This document shows positions 1 to 14,952 of a DNA stretch of 64,000 nucleotides, piece after piece (positions within the stretch are counted from its first letter, which is position 1; every line of letters begins with the position of its first letter). Made by a program: the position numbers and the translations under genes. The notes beneath the pieces are model-generated. The model made no database searches and was not told the origin of the DNA. It saw only the letters and a list, made by a program, of their open reading frames with translations. Origin of the DNA: Halomonas sp. M4R1S46 (GTDB taxonomy: Bacteria > Pseudomonadota > Gammaproteobacteria > Pseudomonadales > Halomonadaceae); the NCBI RefSeq assembly GCF_025725685.1, contig NZ_CP107008.1:3596001-3660000 (forward strand). Direction: 5' to 3'.

Positions 1-731
1 TTGTTGAAGCGGGTGTCGGTGACGCTGTAGTCGGTGCCTTCGGGCAGCACGCCGGTCTCGATCAACTCACGCAGCACGCGGGCGCCTTCCACGGCACCGG
101 CGTTGTTGACGCCGATATCGCCGACGTCATAGCCGGTCTCGGAGCTGCGGTAGGGGTAGCCGCCGTTGGCGGCCAACAACGTCCAGCTGAAGTAGGGTTC
201 GCCGTAATCGAAGAGGATCGCCTTCTTGCCCTCCTTCACCAATTCAGCATCGAGCTCTTTGAGCTCGGCGAAGCTCTCGGGCGCCTCCTCCACCAGGGCC
301 TTGTTGTAGATCAGGCCCAGCGACTCCACCGAGATCGGGTAGCCGTAGGTCCCCCCGTTCCACTCGACGGCGTCCCAGGTGAAGTCGAAGTAGCGATCGC
401 GAAAGTCCTCGCTCGGCGCCACTGGCCGCAGCAGGCCGCTCTTGGCCCACTCACCCATGCGATCATGGGCGAAGATGACGATGTCCGGCCCCTGGCCGCT
501 GCCCGCCGCCTGTTGGAAGCGGTTGGTCATGTCATCGGGGTGGACGATGTCGATGGCGATCCCGGTGTCGGCGGTGAACCGCTCGGCCACCTCGCGGATG
601 CCCTGGGGGCCCTTGTTGTCGCCGATCCAGATGGTCAGGCTGTCGTCCTCGAAGGCCATTGCCGGGAGGGCGGCGCCGGCGCTCAGGCTGGCGGCCAGCA
701 GCGGAGTGAGGATGGCGTGGCGTCGGGTCAT
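1..731 (-). CDS. malE: Maltose/maltodextrin-binding protein MalE (partial, C-terminus off the left edge)
   Basis: Periplasmic substrate-binding subunit of the maltose/maltodextrin ABC importer. About 243 residues are visible. The ATG at 731 has GAGGT 8 nt upstream. Residues 1-26 look like a Sec signal peptide ending AMA. The mature part follows the E. coli MalE pattern closely: LTIWIGDNKG near the N-terminus, then VEHP-like IVHPDD, GPDIVIFAHDRMG, FTWDAVEWNGGTYGYPI, SLIYNK-like GLIYNKAL, EPYFSW, AANGGY and DVGDIGVNNAGA. The reading frame is open to base 1, so the gene continues leftward, where malF/malG would be expected. It is divergent from an alpha-amylase 200 bp away, consistent with a maltodextrin regulon. 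The family assignment is strong; the exact sugar is inferred. Confidence 0.93.
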   Translation of the reverse strand, partial: MTRRHAILTPLLAASLSAGAALPAMAFEDDSLTIWIGDNKGPQGIREVAERFTADTGIAIDIVHPDDMTNRFQQAAGSGQGPDIVIFAHDRMGEWAKSGLLRPVAPSEDFRDRYFDFTWDAVEWNGGTYGYPISVESLGLIYNKALVEEAPESFAELKELDAELVKEGKKAILFDYGEPYFSWTLLAANGGYPYRSSETGYDVGDIGVNNAGAVEGARVLRELIETGVLPEGTDYSVTDTRFN

Positions 732-848
732 GGGTCGCTACCTCGAGTGTTGTCGTGGCGTGTTGTGTTGTTGTGGCGTCACCCCGTACTCGCGCAGGCG
801 GCACGGGATGCCGATAGCCCCTAGCCTGGTCAATCCGGGGCAGGGCTT

Positions 849-858
849 CCTCCTCCCC
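849..858 (-). promoter_or_regulatory. MalT-box-like sequence in the malE/amylase divergent region
   Basis: On the minus strand these bases read GGGGAGGAGG, matching the known enterobacterial MalT box GGGGA(T/G)GAGG exactly. It lies about 118 bp upstream of the malE start in the intergenic region shared with the amylase. A weaker GGATGA core occurs on the minus strand near 909-917. GC-rich DNA makes chance matches possible, and no malT gene is in the window. Confidence 0.4.
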
Positions 859-935
859 GAGGGGCGCAGGGGTGGCGTATGGGTGGGGCGTAGGGAGGGG
901 GAAGCCAGTCATCCTGCAGGAGGAGGCCAGGTTCG

Positions 936-2495
936 ATGCTCGCCGCTAGCATGGGTCGGACCATGCCTTCCCTCCACGACAACCACAACGGGATGCCCAT
1001 GACAGCACAGCAATTGCCCGGTTCGATCGCCCTGGCCGCGACCCTGGCCCTGTCGGCCCCGCCGGCCATGGCCGCCACCGACAGCGCCCCATCGCGGGGC
1101 GACCCCCGGCGCCTGGGCGACGCGCAAGCGGTGATGGTGCATCTGTTCGAATGGCGCTGGGACGATATCGCCACCGAGTGCGAGACCCATCTCGGCCCGG
1201 CCGGCATCGACGCCGTGCAGGTCTCGCCGGCCAACGAGCATATCGCCCTCGACGGCGTCGACGGGGCCTGGTGGGCCCGCTACCAGCCGGTGAGCTATGC
1301 GCTGACCTCGCGCAGCGGCGACCGCGAGGCCTTCGCCGAGATGGTCGAGCGCTGCGACGCCGCCGGCGTGGCCATCATCGCCGATGGGGTGATCAACCAT
1401 ATGGCCGGCATCGGCGAGGGCGTCGGCATCGCCGGCACCGCCTACGCCCCCTTCCACTACGCCGAGCTGTACCGGCGCGACGACTTCCATCACTGCGGCC
1501 GTCACGGCAACGACCAGATCCACGGCTACCAGGACCGCGACGAGGTGCAGACCTGCCACCTGCTGGGGCTGGCCGACCTGGCCACCGAGCGCGAGGCGGT
1601 GCGCGACACCATCGCCGCCTATCTGCAGTCCTTGCTCGACCTCGGCGTGGCCGGCCTGCGGATCGACGCCGCCAAGCACATGCCGGCGGCGGATGTCGCG
1701 GCGATACTCGACCGCCTCGAGGGCGACCCCTATGTGTTCCAGGAGGTGATCGACCCCGGCAGCGAGCCGATCAAGAAGCGGGAGTATGCCCCGGCCGCCG
1801 CTGTCACCGAGTTCGGCTACTCGCACCACCTGGCCCGGGCCATCGCCAGCGGTGACCTGGCCGGCCTCGAGACGCTGGGCCGGGGCGACGACTGGCTGGC
1901 CGGCGACGAGGCCCTGGTGTTCGTCGACAATCACGACAAGCAGCGCGGCCATGTGGGCGGCGGGGTGCTGATGCACCGCGACGCCCTCTACCCGCTGGCC
2001 AACGTCTTCATGCTCGCCTGGCCCTACGGCACGCCCAAGCTGATGTCGAGCTATACCTTCGACAACGGCGACCAGGGCCCGCCCGCGGTGGCCGAGGACG
2101 GCTGGCGCACCCGGCGGGTGCATGGCGAGGACGGCCTGGGCTGCCTGGCCCGCGACGACCTCGCGCGGCGCGGCTGGGTCTGCGAGCACCGCTGGCCCGA
2201 GATCACCGCCATGGTCGGCTTCCGCCAGGCGGTCGGCGACGCCCCGCTCGCCCACTGGCAGGCGGACGGCGCCTCGCGCATCGCCTTCGCGCGCGGCGAC
2301 CGCGGCTTCGTGGCCATGAACCGGGCCGAGGCGACCTGGGCGGCCACGCTCGATACCGGCCTGCCGGCGGGCGAGTACTGCAACCTGCTGGATGACTGTG
2401 CCACCCGGGTGACGGTGGACGCGGCGGGGCGGGCCGAGTTCGCGGTCCCCCGCGACGCCGCCGTGGCGCTGCGCGCCGACCGGCCCGCGCCATGA
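936..2495 (+). CDS. Secreted alpha-amylase, GH13, chloride-dependent (animal-type) subfamily
   Basis: Endo-acting alpha-1,4-glucan hydrolase, probably exported. All four GH13 regions are present: GVINHM (I), GLRIDAAKHM with the Asp nucleophile (II), VFQEVID with the Glu acid/base (III), and FVDNHDKQRGH with the transition-state Asp (IV). The opening VMVHLFEWRWDDIATECE, then VSPANEHI, and the NHDxQRGH form are typical of animal and marine-bacterial chloride-dependent amylases. The ATG at 936 has a strong AGGAGGAGG 8-10 nt upstream but gives a long n-region. The in-frame ATGs at 993 and 999 give a more compact signal peptide ending around APPAMA; either start is possible. No carbohydrate-binding module follows the C-terminal beta domain. 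Its product maltodextrins would feed the divergent MalE system. Confidence 0.9.
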   Translation: MLAASMGRTMPSLHDNHNGMPMTAQQLPGSIALAATLALSAPPAMAATDSAPSRGDPRRLGDAQAVMVHLFEWRWDDIATECETHLGPAGIDAVQVSPANEHIALDGVDGAWWARYQPVSYALTSRSGDREAFAEMVERCDAAGVAIIADGVINHMAGIGEGVGIAGTAYAPFHYAELYRRDDFHHCGRHGNDQIHGYQDRDEVQTCHLLGLADLATEREAVRDTIAAYLQSLLDLGVAGLRIDAAKHMPAADVAAILDRLEGDPYVFQEVIDPGSEPIKKREYAPAAAVTEFGYSHHLARAIASGDLAGLETLGRGDDWLAGDEALVFVDNHDKQRGHVGGGVLMHRDALYPLANVFMLAWPYGTPKLMSSYTFDNGDQGPPAVAEDGWRTRRVHGEDGLGCLARDDLARRGWVCEHRWPEITAMVGFRQAVGDAPLAHWQADGASRIAFARGDRGFVAMNRAEATWAATLDTGLPAGEYCNLLDDCATRVTVDAAGRAEFAVPRDAAVALRADRPAP

Positions 2496-2513
2496 CACCG
2501 ATCGGGGCGGCCG

Positions 2514-3693
2514 TCAGCCGCGCCCGAAGCGCGCCAGTTGCATCTCGCGCAGCCGACTCAGGGTGCGGCGGAAGGGAAAGGCCAGGTGGCCATCGCGATA
2601 GAGCGACTCGAGGGGCACCCGTGCCTCGAGGTAGAGCGGCACGCCCCGGTCGTAGCATTCGTCGACCAGGGCGATGAAGCGCCTCACGCCGTCGTCCTGT
2701 CGGGTCAGCGCCGGCAGTTCGCGATCGCCGGCGGCGACCCGGGCGCTGGCATCCTCGGTGCCCCGGGCGATGTCGCGGTCGGGAAGCCCCGCGTCGAGAC
2801 GCGGGACCTCGCCGATCAGCACATGGCGGAAACGGTCGCAGAGGCCGATGAAGTCCAGCGCCGAGAGGGGCTGTTCGCACAGGGCCGCGAAGCGGCACCA
2901 CAGCACGTCGTCACTGTGCGCCTCCACCGCAATGGCCCGGTGGCCAAGCTCGATCGGCGACGTGCGCCTCGCCTGGCCGTCGCTGAGCCTGGCGAAGACC
3001 TCGACCAGGGGGGAAGACTGCCCCGACTCGTGCACCCAGTAGCGGCGCAGGCCAAGGCCGGGATGGCGGCGATGGTCCTCGTCGCCGTCCAGGTGTACCA
3101 CCCCCATATGGCGGACGACCGCCTCGATCGCCGGCAGGAAGCGCTCACGATTGAAGCCGTCCGCATAGAGCTGCTCCGGCGCCTGGTTGGAGGTGGCGAC
3201 CAGCACCACCCCCTCCTCGAAGAGCGCACCCAGCAGGCGGCCCAGCAGCATGGCGTCGGCGATATCGTTGACGCAGAGCTCATCCAGACACAGCACCCGC
3301 ACGTCCGCGGCAAGCTCCGCCCCCAGGCGGCGCAGCGGATCGGGAGTGCCGGACAGCTGGAACTGCCGCCGATGCAGCCAGCGCATGAAGTGATGGAAGT
3401 GCTGGCGCCTGGCCGGCACCGTCAGGGCGCGATGGAAGCGATCCATCAGCCAGGTCTTGCCGCGGCCCACCGACCCCCACAGGTAGACGCCGGGTACCGC
3501 CTCGTCGCCCCTCGCCAGGGCCTGGAAGGTCGCCTCCAGCGCCTCGACCGCCCGCCACTGGGCCGCATCGGCGACGAAGCCACGACGCTCGATGGCCTCG
3601 CGATAGTCGACGCGCGGCGAGCCGGGAATCGCGGCCGCGTCCTCCGGGTCGCGCTCCGCGTCCGGCGTCGCCGGGGGACCGAGTTCCCCGTGA

Positions 3694-3704
<11 letters not shown>
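2514..3704 (-). CDS. zapE: Cell division ATPase ZapE (AFG1-like)
   Basis: Cytoplasmic P-loop ATPase of the AFG1/LACE1 family, which associates with FtsZ rings in E. coli. At 396 residues it is near the usual length (about 375). Walker A GSVGRGKT lies at residues 77-84, Walker B LCLDE at 138-142, and the sensor-like VATSNQAPEQLY follows. The family-typical FxRExFLP-like NRERFLPAIE is also present. The 5' end overlaps the 3' end of yedI by 11 bp, so the two genes are probably co-transcribed, with yedI first. The N-terminal 30 residues are poorly conserved in appearance, so a start a little downstream is possible. Confidence 0.9.
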
Positions 3705-4626
<922 letters not shown>

Positions 4627-4721
4627 GGAGGCCTCCTTGGGCAGTGAATCGGCGGCCACCAGCATAACCGCCGCCCCGCCCCGCGCCGAGCCCCCGGCCC
4701 GCGAATCCGCCCCCGGTGACG

Positions 4722-4747
4722 AAAAAAGTCCCGCCGACAGGCGGGAC
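4722..4747 (-). terminator. Intrinsic terminator after astB
   Basis: On the minus strand a perfect 8-bp stem (GTCCCGCC / GGCGGGAC) with a 4-nt loop is followed directly by six T residues. It lies about 30 bp beyond the astB stop, so it closes the AST operon and separates it from yedI-zapE. Confidence 0.9.
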
Positions 4748-4775
4748 CAGGAGGGTCATCTCCACGCTACCGGGC

Positions 4776-8645
<3,870 letters not shown>

Positions 8646-8649
<4 letters not shown>

Positions 8650-9716
8650 AGCTCTCCCTCGTCGTAGCCCGGATCATGCTCGTCGCCCGGCAAGGTGAGC
8701 GGGGCGGCCAGCACGGCACGGCCCTCCTCGACGCCGAGCAGCTCGGCGTGCTCCGGCGACAGCATCAGCTGGCCGGTGGGCGAGAGCGCGTAGCGCGCCA
8801 CCACGCAACGGAAGTCGCCGAGGCGCTGGTTGGCGACCATCGCCGGCTCGGCATCCGGCAGCGAGTGGGCCGGACGGATGCGCACCGGGTGCCAGGCGGC
8901 GCGCCGGAAGCTCTCGAGCCGGTCGCGCTCGGCCTTGATCACCGGGCCGGCGTCGAAGATGTCGACGTGGCGCGAGCGCAGGAAGCCCTCGGCAAGCATC
9001 TCGTCCATGGCCGACTCGTGGTCCGGATGCTCGCGGCCGATGGCCGCCCGAGCCTGGGGCGTGAGCAGCGCCAGGTAGAGCGGGAACTGGGGCATCACCT
9101 CGGCGATGAAGCTCTTCGAGCGCACCCCGGCCACGTAGTTGATCTCCTGGTAGTCGCGCACGAAGAAGTGGCGGCCCACGCTGTTCCAGAATGGCGACTG
9201 GTTGTCGTCGTCGAGGTAGCCGGGGAAGGCCATCGCCAGGATCTCGGCGAAGCGCTCAGGATACTGGGCGATGAACATCAGCCGCGCGCGGCGCAGCAGG
9301 CTCTCGGCGCTGGTGCCCCGGTAGCGGGGATCCAGCGAGTAGGCGCACAGCAGGCTCGCCTCGGAGACCTCGTGGGACAGCGACAGGGTCTGCACTTCGC
9401 GGCGCACGTCGAGCTGCTGCGAGGCGTGGATGAGGGTCTCCTGCCGATAGGTGTAGTAGGCCTCCCGGGCACCGGCCTGGGCGCGAACGGTGGCGGTCCC
9501 CACCACCTCGCCGCGCTCCAGGTCCTCGAGGACGAAGGTGTAGTGCTCGTCACCGGGGAACTCCACCTCGGCCTCGAAGGCGCGCTGGGAGCGCGTGATG
9601 CGCTCCTCGAGGCGGTCCCGGTGGGCCGGCAGGTTGGTCAGGCGCGGCGTGGCGCTGCCGGCCAGCCGCTCCAGGGCCGGCAGGTCCGCCGGCCGGGTGG
9701 GACGTACGACCAGCAT
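8646..9716 (-). CDS. aruF: Arginine N-succinyltransferase, alpha-type subunit (AruF)
   Basis: Paralogue of the next gene and probably the first subunit of arginine/ornithine succinyltransferase. It carries the same landmarks: LRPxYRG-like LDPRYRG, FWNSVGRHFFVRDYQEINY, SKSFIAEVMPQFPLY, HVDIFDAGPVIKAERD. I chose the ATG at 9716 (356 residues) over one 18 codons upstream. GTGGAGG lies just before it and the protein then starts MLVVRPTRPADL, the normal family N-terminus. It is separated from astC by 50 bp and overlaps aruG by 4 bp. Confidence 0.93.
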
Positions 9717-9766
9717 GGCATGGCCTCCACTGGATGGTTCGGGGTCTCGCTGGGCGTGGCCGAGGC

Positions 9767-11029
<1,263 letters not shown>

Positions 11030-11036
11030 TCACTCG

Positions 11037-11064
11037 AGTATAGGGAGCCCCCAGGCGGGGGGCT
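11037..11064 (-). promoter_or_regulatory. Candidate astC promoter -10 with adjoining hairpin
   Basis: On the minus strand TATACT (11037-11042) lies 56 bp before astC. The -35 region holds no TTGACA-like sequence. Instead there is a 7-bp hairpin (AGCCCCC-AGGCG-GGGGGCT, plus strand, 11046-11064). A good -10 with no -35 fits an activator-dependent promoter, as known for ast/aru operons, but this is inference. Confidence 0.35.
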
Positions 11065-11170
11065 TTCAGCAATGGGACGGCGAATTGTGAAAAAGGCAGT
11101 GCGGCCGGCCGTCGATACGCGCCACCGCGGGATCGGCTATGGTAGGGGTCTGCTCGAGGAGAATACCCGG

Positions 11171-11803
11171 ATGCTCAACACCACGGCCTGGAACCGCCTG
11201 CGCTACGGCCTCTATGCCCCGCTCTACGACCACGTCGCCGAGCGCACCTTTCGCGAGGCGCGCCGCCAGGCGCTGGCCCAGGTGCACTGGCAGCCGGGCA
11301 TGCGGGTGCTGCTGGTCGGAGCCGGCACCGGGCTCGACCTGCCCTGGCTGCCGCGGGACATCGAGCTGCATGCCACCGACCTGTCCCCGGCCATGGTGCA
11401 GCGCCTGGCCGCCCGCGCCGAGGCCATGGGGCGGGACGTGGAGAGCGAGGTGATGGACGCCGAGGCCCTGCACTACCCCGATGGCCACTTCGACGTGGTG
11501 GTGATGCACCTGATCCTGGCGGTGATGCCGGACCCGGTGCGAGGCCTGGCCGAGGCCCACCGGGTGCTGGCCGAGCATGGCCAGCTGGGCGTGATGGACA
11601 AGTTCCAGGCCGACGAGCGCCCGGCCGGCCCCGGCCGGCGGGCGCTGAACCTGGTCACCTCGGCGATCGCCACCGACATCACCCGCCAGGCCCGGCCGCT
11701 GCTGGAGCGCGCCGGCTTCGTGATCGAGGCCGACCGGCCGGTGCTGATGGGCTCGCTGTTCCGCGCCCTGCTGGCACGCAAGGGGCCCGCTTCCAGGCCG
11801 TGA
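11171..11803 (+). CDS. Class I SAM-dependent methyltransferase
   Basis: Predicted cytoplasmic S-adenosylmethionine methyltransferase of 210 residues, substrate unknown. Motif I is VLLVGAGTGLD at residues 46-56, followed by the acidic loop HATDLSPAMV and motif IV-like HFDVVVMHLILAV. The open frame extends far upstream, but the ATG at 11171 has GAGGAGA 8 nt before it and gives a typical methyltransferase N-terminus (TAWNRLRYGLYAPLYD). The YDHVA-type opening resembles phospholipid/quinone-type methyltransferases, but this is not decisive. It converges on the AraC-type gene with a 7-bp gap. Confidence 0.85.
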   Translation: MLNTTAWNRLRYGLYAPLYDHVAERTFREARRQALAQVHWQPGMRVLLVGAGTGLDLPWLPRDIELHATDLSPAMVQRLAARAEAMGRDVESEVMDAEALHYPDGHFDVVVMHLILAVMPDPVRGLAEAHRVLAEHGQLGVMDKFQADERPAGPGRRALNLVTSAIATDITRQARPLLERAGFVIEADRPVLMGSLFRALLARKGPASRP

Positions 11804-11810
11804 CCCGGGC

Positions 11811-12788
11811 TCAGCCCAGGCGCTCCTCCCGGGGGGTGATGCCGAAGTGGTTGCGATAGGCGGTGGAGAAGTGCGCCGCCGAGGAGAAGCCGGTCTGCAG
11901 GGCGATCTCGCCGGCGGGCCGGTCGCTCTCGCGCAGCAGCTTGCGAGCCTGCTGCAGGCGCAGGTTGAGGTAGTAGCGGCTGGGTACCGCCTGCAGGTAT
12001 TTCTTGAAGAGTCGCTCGAGCTGGCGCCGCGAGATGCCGAGGTGCTCGGCCAGCTCATGGGTCGTCAGCGGCTCCTCGATGTTGGACTCCATCAGCGCCA
12101 CGGCGTCCACCAGGCTCTGGGGCGCATGGCCAAGGCGGGTGCGCAGCGGCACCTGCTGGGGCTCGTCACCCATGCGGATGCGCTCCAGAACGAAGTGCTC
12201 CGAGATCCGCTCGGCCAGCTCCCCGCCGTGCTGGCTGCCGACCAGGGTCATCATCATGTCCATGGCGGCGGTGCCGCCGCCACAGGTCAGGCGGTCACGA
12301 TCGATCTCGAACAGCTGCTGCGACAGGCGCACCCGCGGATAGTCCCGGGCGAAGGCCGCGAAGCGCGGCCAGGGCAGGGTCGCCCGATAGCCATCGAGCA
12401 CCCCGGCCCGGGCCAGCACCTCGGTGCCACCGCCGATCCCGCCCAGCACCACCCGGGCGGCGGCCAGGCGCCGCAACCAGTCGAGCAGGCCCGCCGGCAC
12501 GCTGCCCGCGAGCGGCCCGGGGGCGCAGACCAGCAGCATGTCCAGGGCCTGGTCGGGCTCCCCGGCGACGGCCTGGGGCATCAGCGCCTGCCCCGAGGCG
12601 CTGGCCACGGGGCGTTCGTCGACGGCGAAGGTGGACAGGCGGTAGAGGCTGCGTCCCTCCAGGCGATTGGCCACGAACAGCGGCTCGGTGGCACAGGCCT
12701 GGGCCAGCAGCGAGAAGCCGGGCAACACCACGACCCCCACATGCCGTGACACCGGCATGGTCGATGAGGCGATCGGGGAGTCGGGCAT
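11811..12788 (-). CDS. GlxA-family transcriptional regulator (DJ-1/PfpI domain + AraC HTH)
   Basis: Transcription factor of 325 residues. The N-terminal ~190 residues form a class I glutamine-amidotransferase-like (DJ-1/PfpI) sensor domain, with VVVLPGFSLLAQA, LGGIGGGTEVLARAGVLDGYRAT and DRLTCGGGTAAMDMM. The C-terminal ~100 residues carry two AraC helix-turn-helices: TTHELAEHLGISRRQLERLF and GEIALQTGFSSAAHFSTAYR. The family includes P. aeruginosa ArgR (activator of aru), GbdR and CdhR. Its place beside the AST operon makes an ArgR-like role attractive, but the ligand cannot be read from sequence. The usual enzyme Cys is not needed in this class. Confidence 0.88.
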   Translation of the reverse strand: MPDSPIASSTMPVSRHVGVVVLPGFSLLAQACATEPLFVANRLEGRSLYRLSTFAVDERPVASASGQALMPQAVAGEPDQALDMLLVCAPGPLAGSVPAGLLDWLRRLAAARVVLGGIGGGTEVLARAGVLDGYRATLPWPRFAAFARDYPRVRLSQQLFEIDRDRLTCGGGTAAMDMMMTLVGSQHGGELAERISEHFVLERIRMGDEPQQVPLRTRLGHAPQSLVDAVALMESNIEEPLTTHELAEHLGISRRQLERLFKKYLQAVPSRYYLNLRLQQARKLLRESDRPAGEIALQTGFSSAAHFSTAYRNHFGITPREERLG

Positions 12789-12860
12789 GGGGCGCTCTCG
12801 TTGCGGGGAAAGGCCTTATTCTATCCAAAGCCAGCCGTCGCGACAGCCGCCCGGACACGC

Positions 12861-12887
12861 CGACGCCGGGCCCGGAGCCCGGCGTCG
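12861..12887. terminator. Strong 11-bp hairpin between the small membrane gene and the regulator
   Basis: CGACGCCGGGC-CCGGA-GCCCGGCGTCG is a perfect 11-bp stem with a 5-nt loop, 25 bp beyond the stop of the 69-residue membrane protein (minus strand). No T-tract follows on either strand. It is therefore a 3' stabilising hairpin or a weak terminator rather than a classical intrinsic one. Confidence 0.5.
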
Positions 12888-12911
12888 TGCCACGAGACCG
12901 GCGCGGCGGGA

Positions 12912-13121
12912 TCAGTCGCCGAGGCCGATCACCAGCAGCCCGATGACCACCACCGCAACGACCACGATGAGCACCGGCAGCAGCCAGGTCAGGCGTTGGG
13001 GGGCCTGATGCGCCTCGGGCTGGTCCTCATCGGGCTCGGGGTGCTCGTAGTCCTCGGGCTGGCTGACCTCCTTGAAGTGCTCCAGTTCCTCTTCCGGCGT
13101 CTTGCTTTCCCTGGTATCCAT
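12912..13121 (-). CDS. Small single-pass membrane protein, unknown function
   Basis: A 69-residue protein. The first ~42 residues are strongly acidic and Pro/Glu-rich (EEELEHFKEVSQPEDYEHPE). They are followed by one hydrophobic helix (WLLPVLIVVVAVVVIGLLVI) and a three-residue tail. AGGAGG sits 6 nt before the ATG. Topology is probably N-in/C-out or a tail-anchored form. I recognise no family. It lies between fabV and the regulator on the same strand, with a strong hairpin downstream. Confidence 0.7.
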   Translation of the reverse strand: MDTRESKTPEEELEHFKEVSQPEDYEHPEPDEDQPEAHQAPQRLTWLLPVLIVVVAVVVIGLLVIGLGD

Positions 13122-13174
13122 ACCGACCTCCTGGGTTCGCGGATCTCGGGACAGGCCGCCGGCGAACCGGGGCC

Positions 13175-14386
13175 TTACAGGTTTACGACATCGAATTCCG
13201 CCACGGGATTCACATCGGCGTCGTAATCGACGTCCTTCCGCTCGAAGCCGAACAGCTTCAGGAACTCGTGCTTGTACCCAGCGTAGTCGGTGATCTCGAA
13301 GAGGTTCTCGGTGGTCACCCGGGGCCAGAGGTCCTGACAGGCCTGCTGGACATCGTCACGCAGCTCCCAGTCATCGAGGCGCAGGCGCCCCGCCTCGTCG
13401 GTCTCGCGGCTGCCGCCCTGCCCTTCACCACGATAGAGACGCTCGGCGAACAGGCGGTTGAGCTGGTCGATGGTGCCCTCGTGCAGGCCCTGCTCCTTCA
13501 TCACCTTGTAGACCATGGCGATATACAGCGGCATGACCGGGATGGCCGCGCTGGCCTGGGTGACCACGGACTTGAGCACCGCCACGTTGGCACCACCGCC
13601 CTGCCCGGCCAGGCGCTTGTCGATCTCGCCGGCGGCGCGATCCAGATCCTCCTTGGCCTTGCCCAGGGCGCCATGCCAGTAGATCGGCCAGGTGATCTCG
13701 GTGCCGATGTAGCTGAAGGCCACCGACCGGGCTCCCGGGGCCAGCACGCCGGCCTTATCCAGAGCATCGATCCACAGTTCCCAGTCCTCGCCGCCCATCA
13801 CGGCGATGGTGTCCTCGATCTCCTGCTCGGTGGCCGGCTCGACCTCGGCCTCGATGATGGTGTCCTTGTTGGTGTCGATGGCGGTGGCCCGGTAGGTCTC
13901 GCCGATGGGCTTGAGGGCCGAGCGCTTGAGCTCGCCGCTGTCCGGCAGCTTGCGCACCGGCGAGGCCAGCGAGTAGACCACCAGATCGACCTGGCCGAGG
14001 TCCTGCTTGATCAGCTCGATGGCCTTCTCGCGGGCCTCGTGGGAGAAGGCGTCGCCGTTGATCGCCTTGCTGTACAGGCCCTCGGCCTTGGCGAACTTGT
14101 CGAAGGCGGCGGCGTTGTACCAGCCGGCGGTGCCCGGCTTCTTCTCGGTGCCCGGCTTCTCGAAGAACACGCCCAGGGTGTCGGCGCCATAGCCGAAGGC
14201 GGCGGTGATGCGCGCCGAGAGGCCGTAGCCGCTGGAGGCCCCGATCACCAGGACCTTCTTCGGCCCGGCGCTCTTGTCCAGGCCACGCGCCCGGGTCGCC
14301 TCGATCTGCTCGAGCACGTTCTTCTCGCAGCCGACGGGATGAGTGGTGGTGCAGATGAAACCGCGTACCTTGGGCTTGATGATCAC
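13175..14386 (-). CDS. fabV: Trans-2-enoyl-ACP/CoA reductase FabV
   Basis: NADH-dependent enoyl-acyl carrier protein reductase for the last step of the fatty-acid elongation cycle; this class is typically triclosan-resistant. I chose the GTG at 14386 (403 residues, family about 400) over an ATG 19 codons upstream. AAGAGG precedes it and the protein then reads [20 protein letters not shown], the FabV N-terminus. Also seen are [16 protein letters not shown] (dinucleotide binding), and [21 protein letters not shown], which contains the FabV Tyr-x8-Lys catalytic pair. The gene appears monocistronic apart from the small membrane gene downstream. Confidence 0.95.
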   Translation of the reverse strand: MIIKPKVRGFICTTTHPVGCEKNVLEQIEATRARGLDKSAGPKKVLVIGASSGYGLSARITAAFGYGADTLGVFFEKPGTEKKPGTAGWYNAAAFDKFAKAEGLYSKAINGDAFSHEAREKAIELIKQDLGQVDLVVYSLASPVRKLPDSGELKRSALKPIGETYRATAIDTNKDTIIEAEVEPATEQEIEDTIAVMGGEDWELWIDALDKAGVLAPGARSVAFSYIGTEITWPIYWHGALGKAKEDLDRAAGEIDKRLAGQGGGANVAVLKSVVTQASAAIPVMPLYIAMVYKVMKEQGLHEGTIDQLNRLFAERLYRGEGQGGSRETDEAGRLRLDDWELRDDVQQACQDLWPRVTTENLFEITDYAGYKHEFLKLFGFERKDVDYDADVNPVAEFDVVNL

Positions 14387-14547
14387 GACAGACCTCTTCT
14401 TGGCTTCCGGGGCGCGCCACGGCGCGGCCCTGTTACATGGCATTCGTCAGTGGCGACATTCTAGCGGCCCGGGCCCGGGCTGTCCGCCCTTGAGCGATGC
14501 GGGCGGCTGGGGCAGGATGCTCGACACGCCCCTAGCAGGAGAATCCC

Positions 14548-14937
14548 ATGGACGCGCAGACCCTCGTCGACGAGCGCGGCGAGCTTTGGCTGACCCTGGC
14601 GCCACTGTGGCTGGAGCGGGAACCGCGGGAAACCGACTACGCCCGCATGGTCGAGGTGATCCAGCGCCATGACCTGACGCTGCACGAGCTGGAGTGGGTG
14701 TTCCGCCTGGAGCTGGCGCCGGTGCTGGCACGCCACCAGATGTCGGTGGCCGGGGAGTGGCGTCGCTTCGACGACCACAAGCTGATGCGCCAGCTGGTGG
14801 CCCACAACCTGCGGCTCACCGGCTGGCGGCGCAAGAGCTGGGCCCTGTTCTCGGGGCTGACCACCATGATGGCCCGCCATCGCTGGAGCGAACTGATGGA
14901 ACGGGTGGCGGTGGCCCGGGGCGAGACCGGACACTGA
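14548..14937 (+). CDS. Conserved hypothetical cytoplasmic protein
   Basis: A 129-residue all-helical-looking soluble protein beginning MDAQTLVDERGELWLTLAPLWLE. AGGAG lies 6 nt before the ATG. The pattern (ELWLALS-like opening, then MVEVIQRHDLTLHELEWVFRLELAPVL) is reminiscent of the small DUF7079 family, but I am not certain of this. No catalytic motif is visible. It stands between fabV (divergent) and glutathione peroxidase (convergent), 15 bp from the latter's stop. Confidence 0.65.
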   Translation: MDAQTLVDERGELWLTLAPLWLEREPRETDYARMVEVIQRHDLTLHELEWVFRLELAPVLARHQMSVAGEWRRFDDHKLMRQLVAHNLRLTGWRRKSWALFSGLTTMMARHRWSELMERVAVARGETGH

Positions 14938-14952
14938 CGGAGGCGCTCCGCC

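Noticed and set aside
909..2498. A 529-codon minus-strand frame opposite the amylase.
   Set aside because: It is the antisense shadow of a complete GH13 gene and shows no recognisable motif.
11803..11811. A terminator between the convergent methyltransferase and regulator genes.
   Set aside because: The gap is only 7 bp, and I see no T-rich tract or long stem there.
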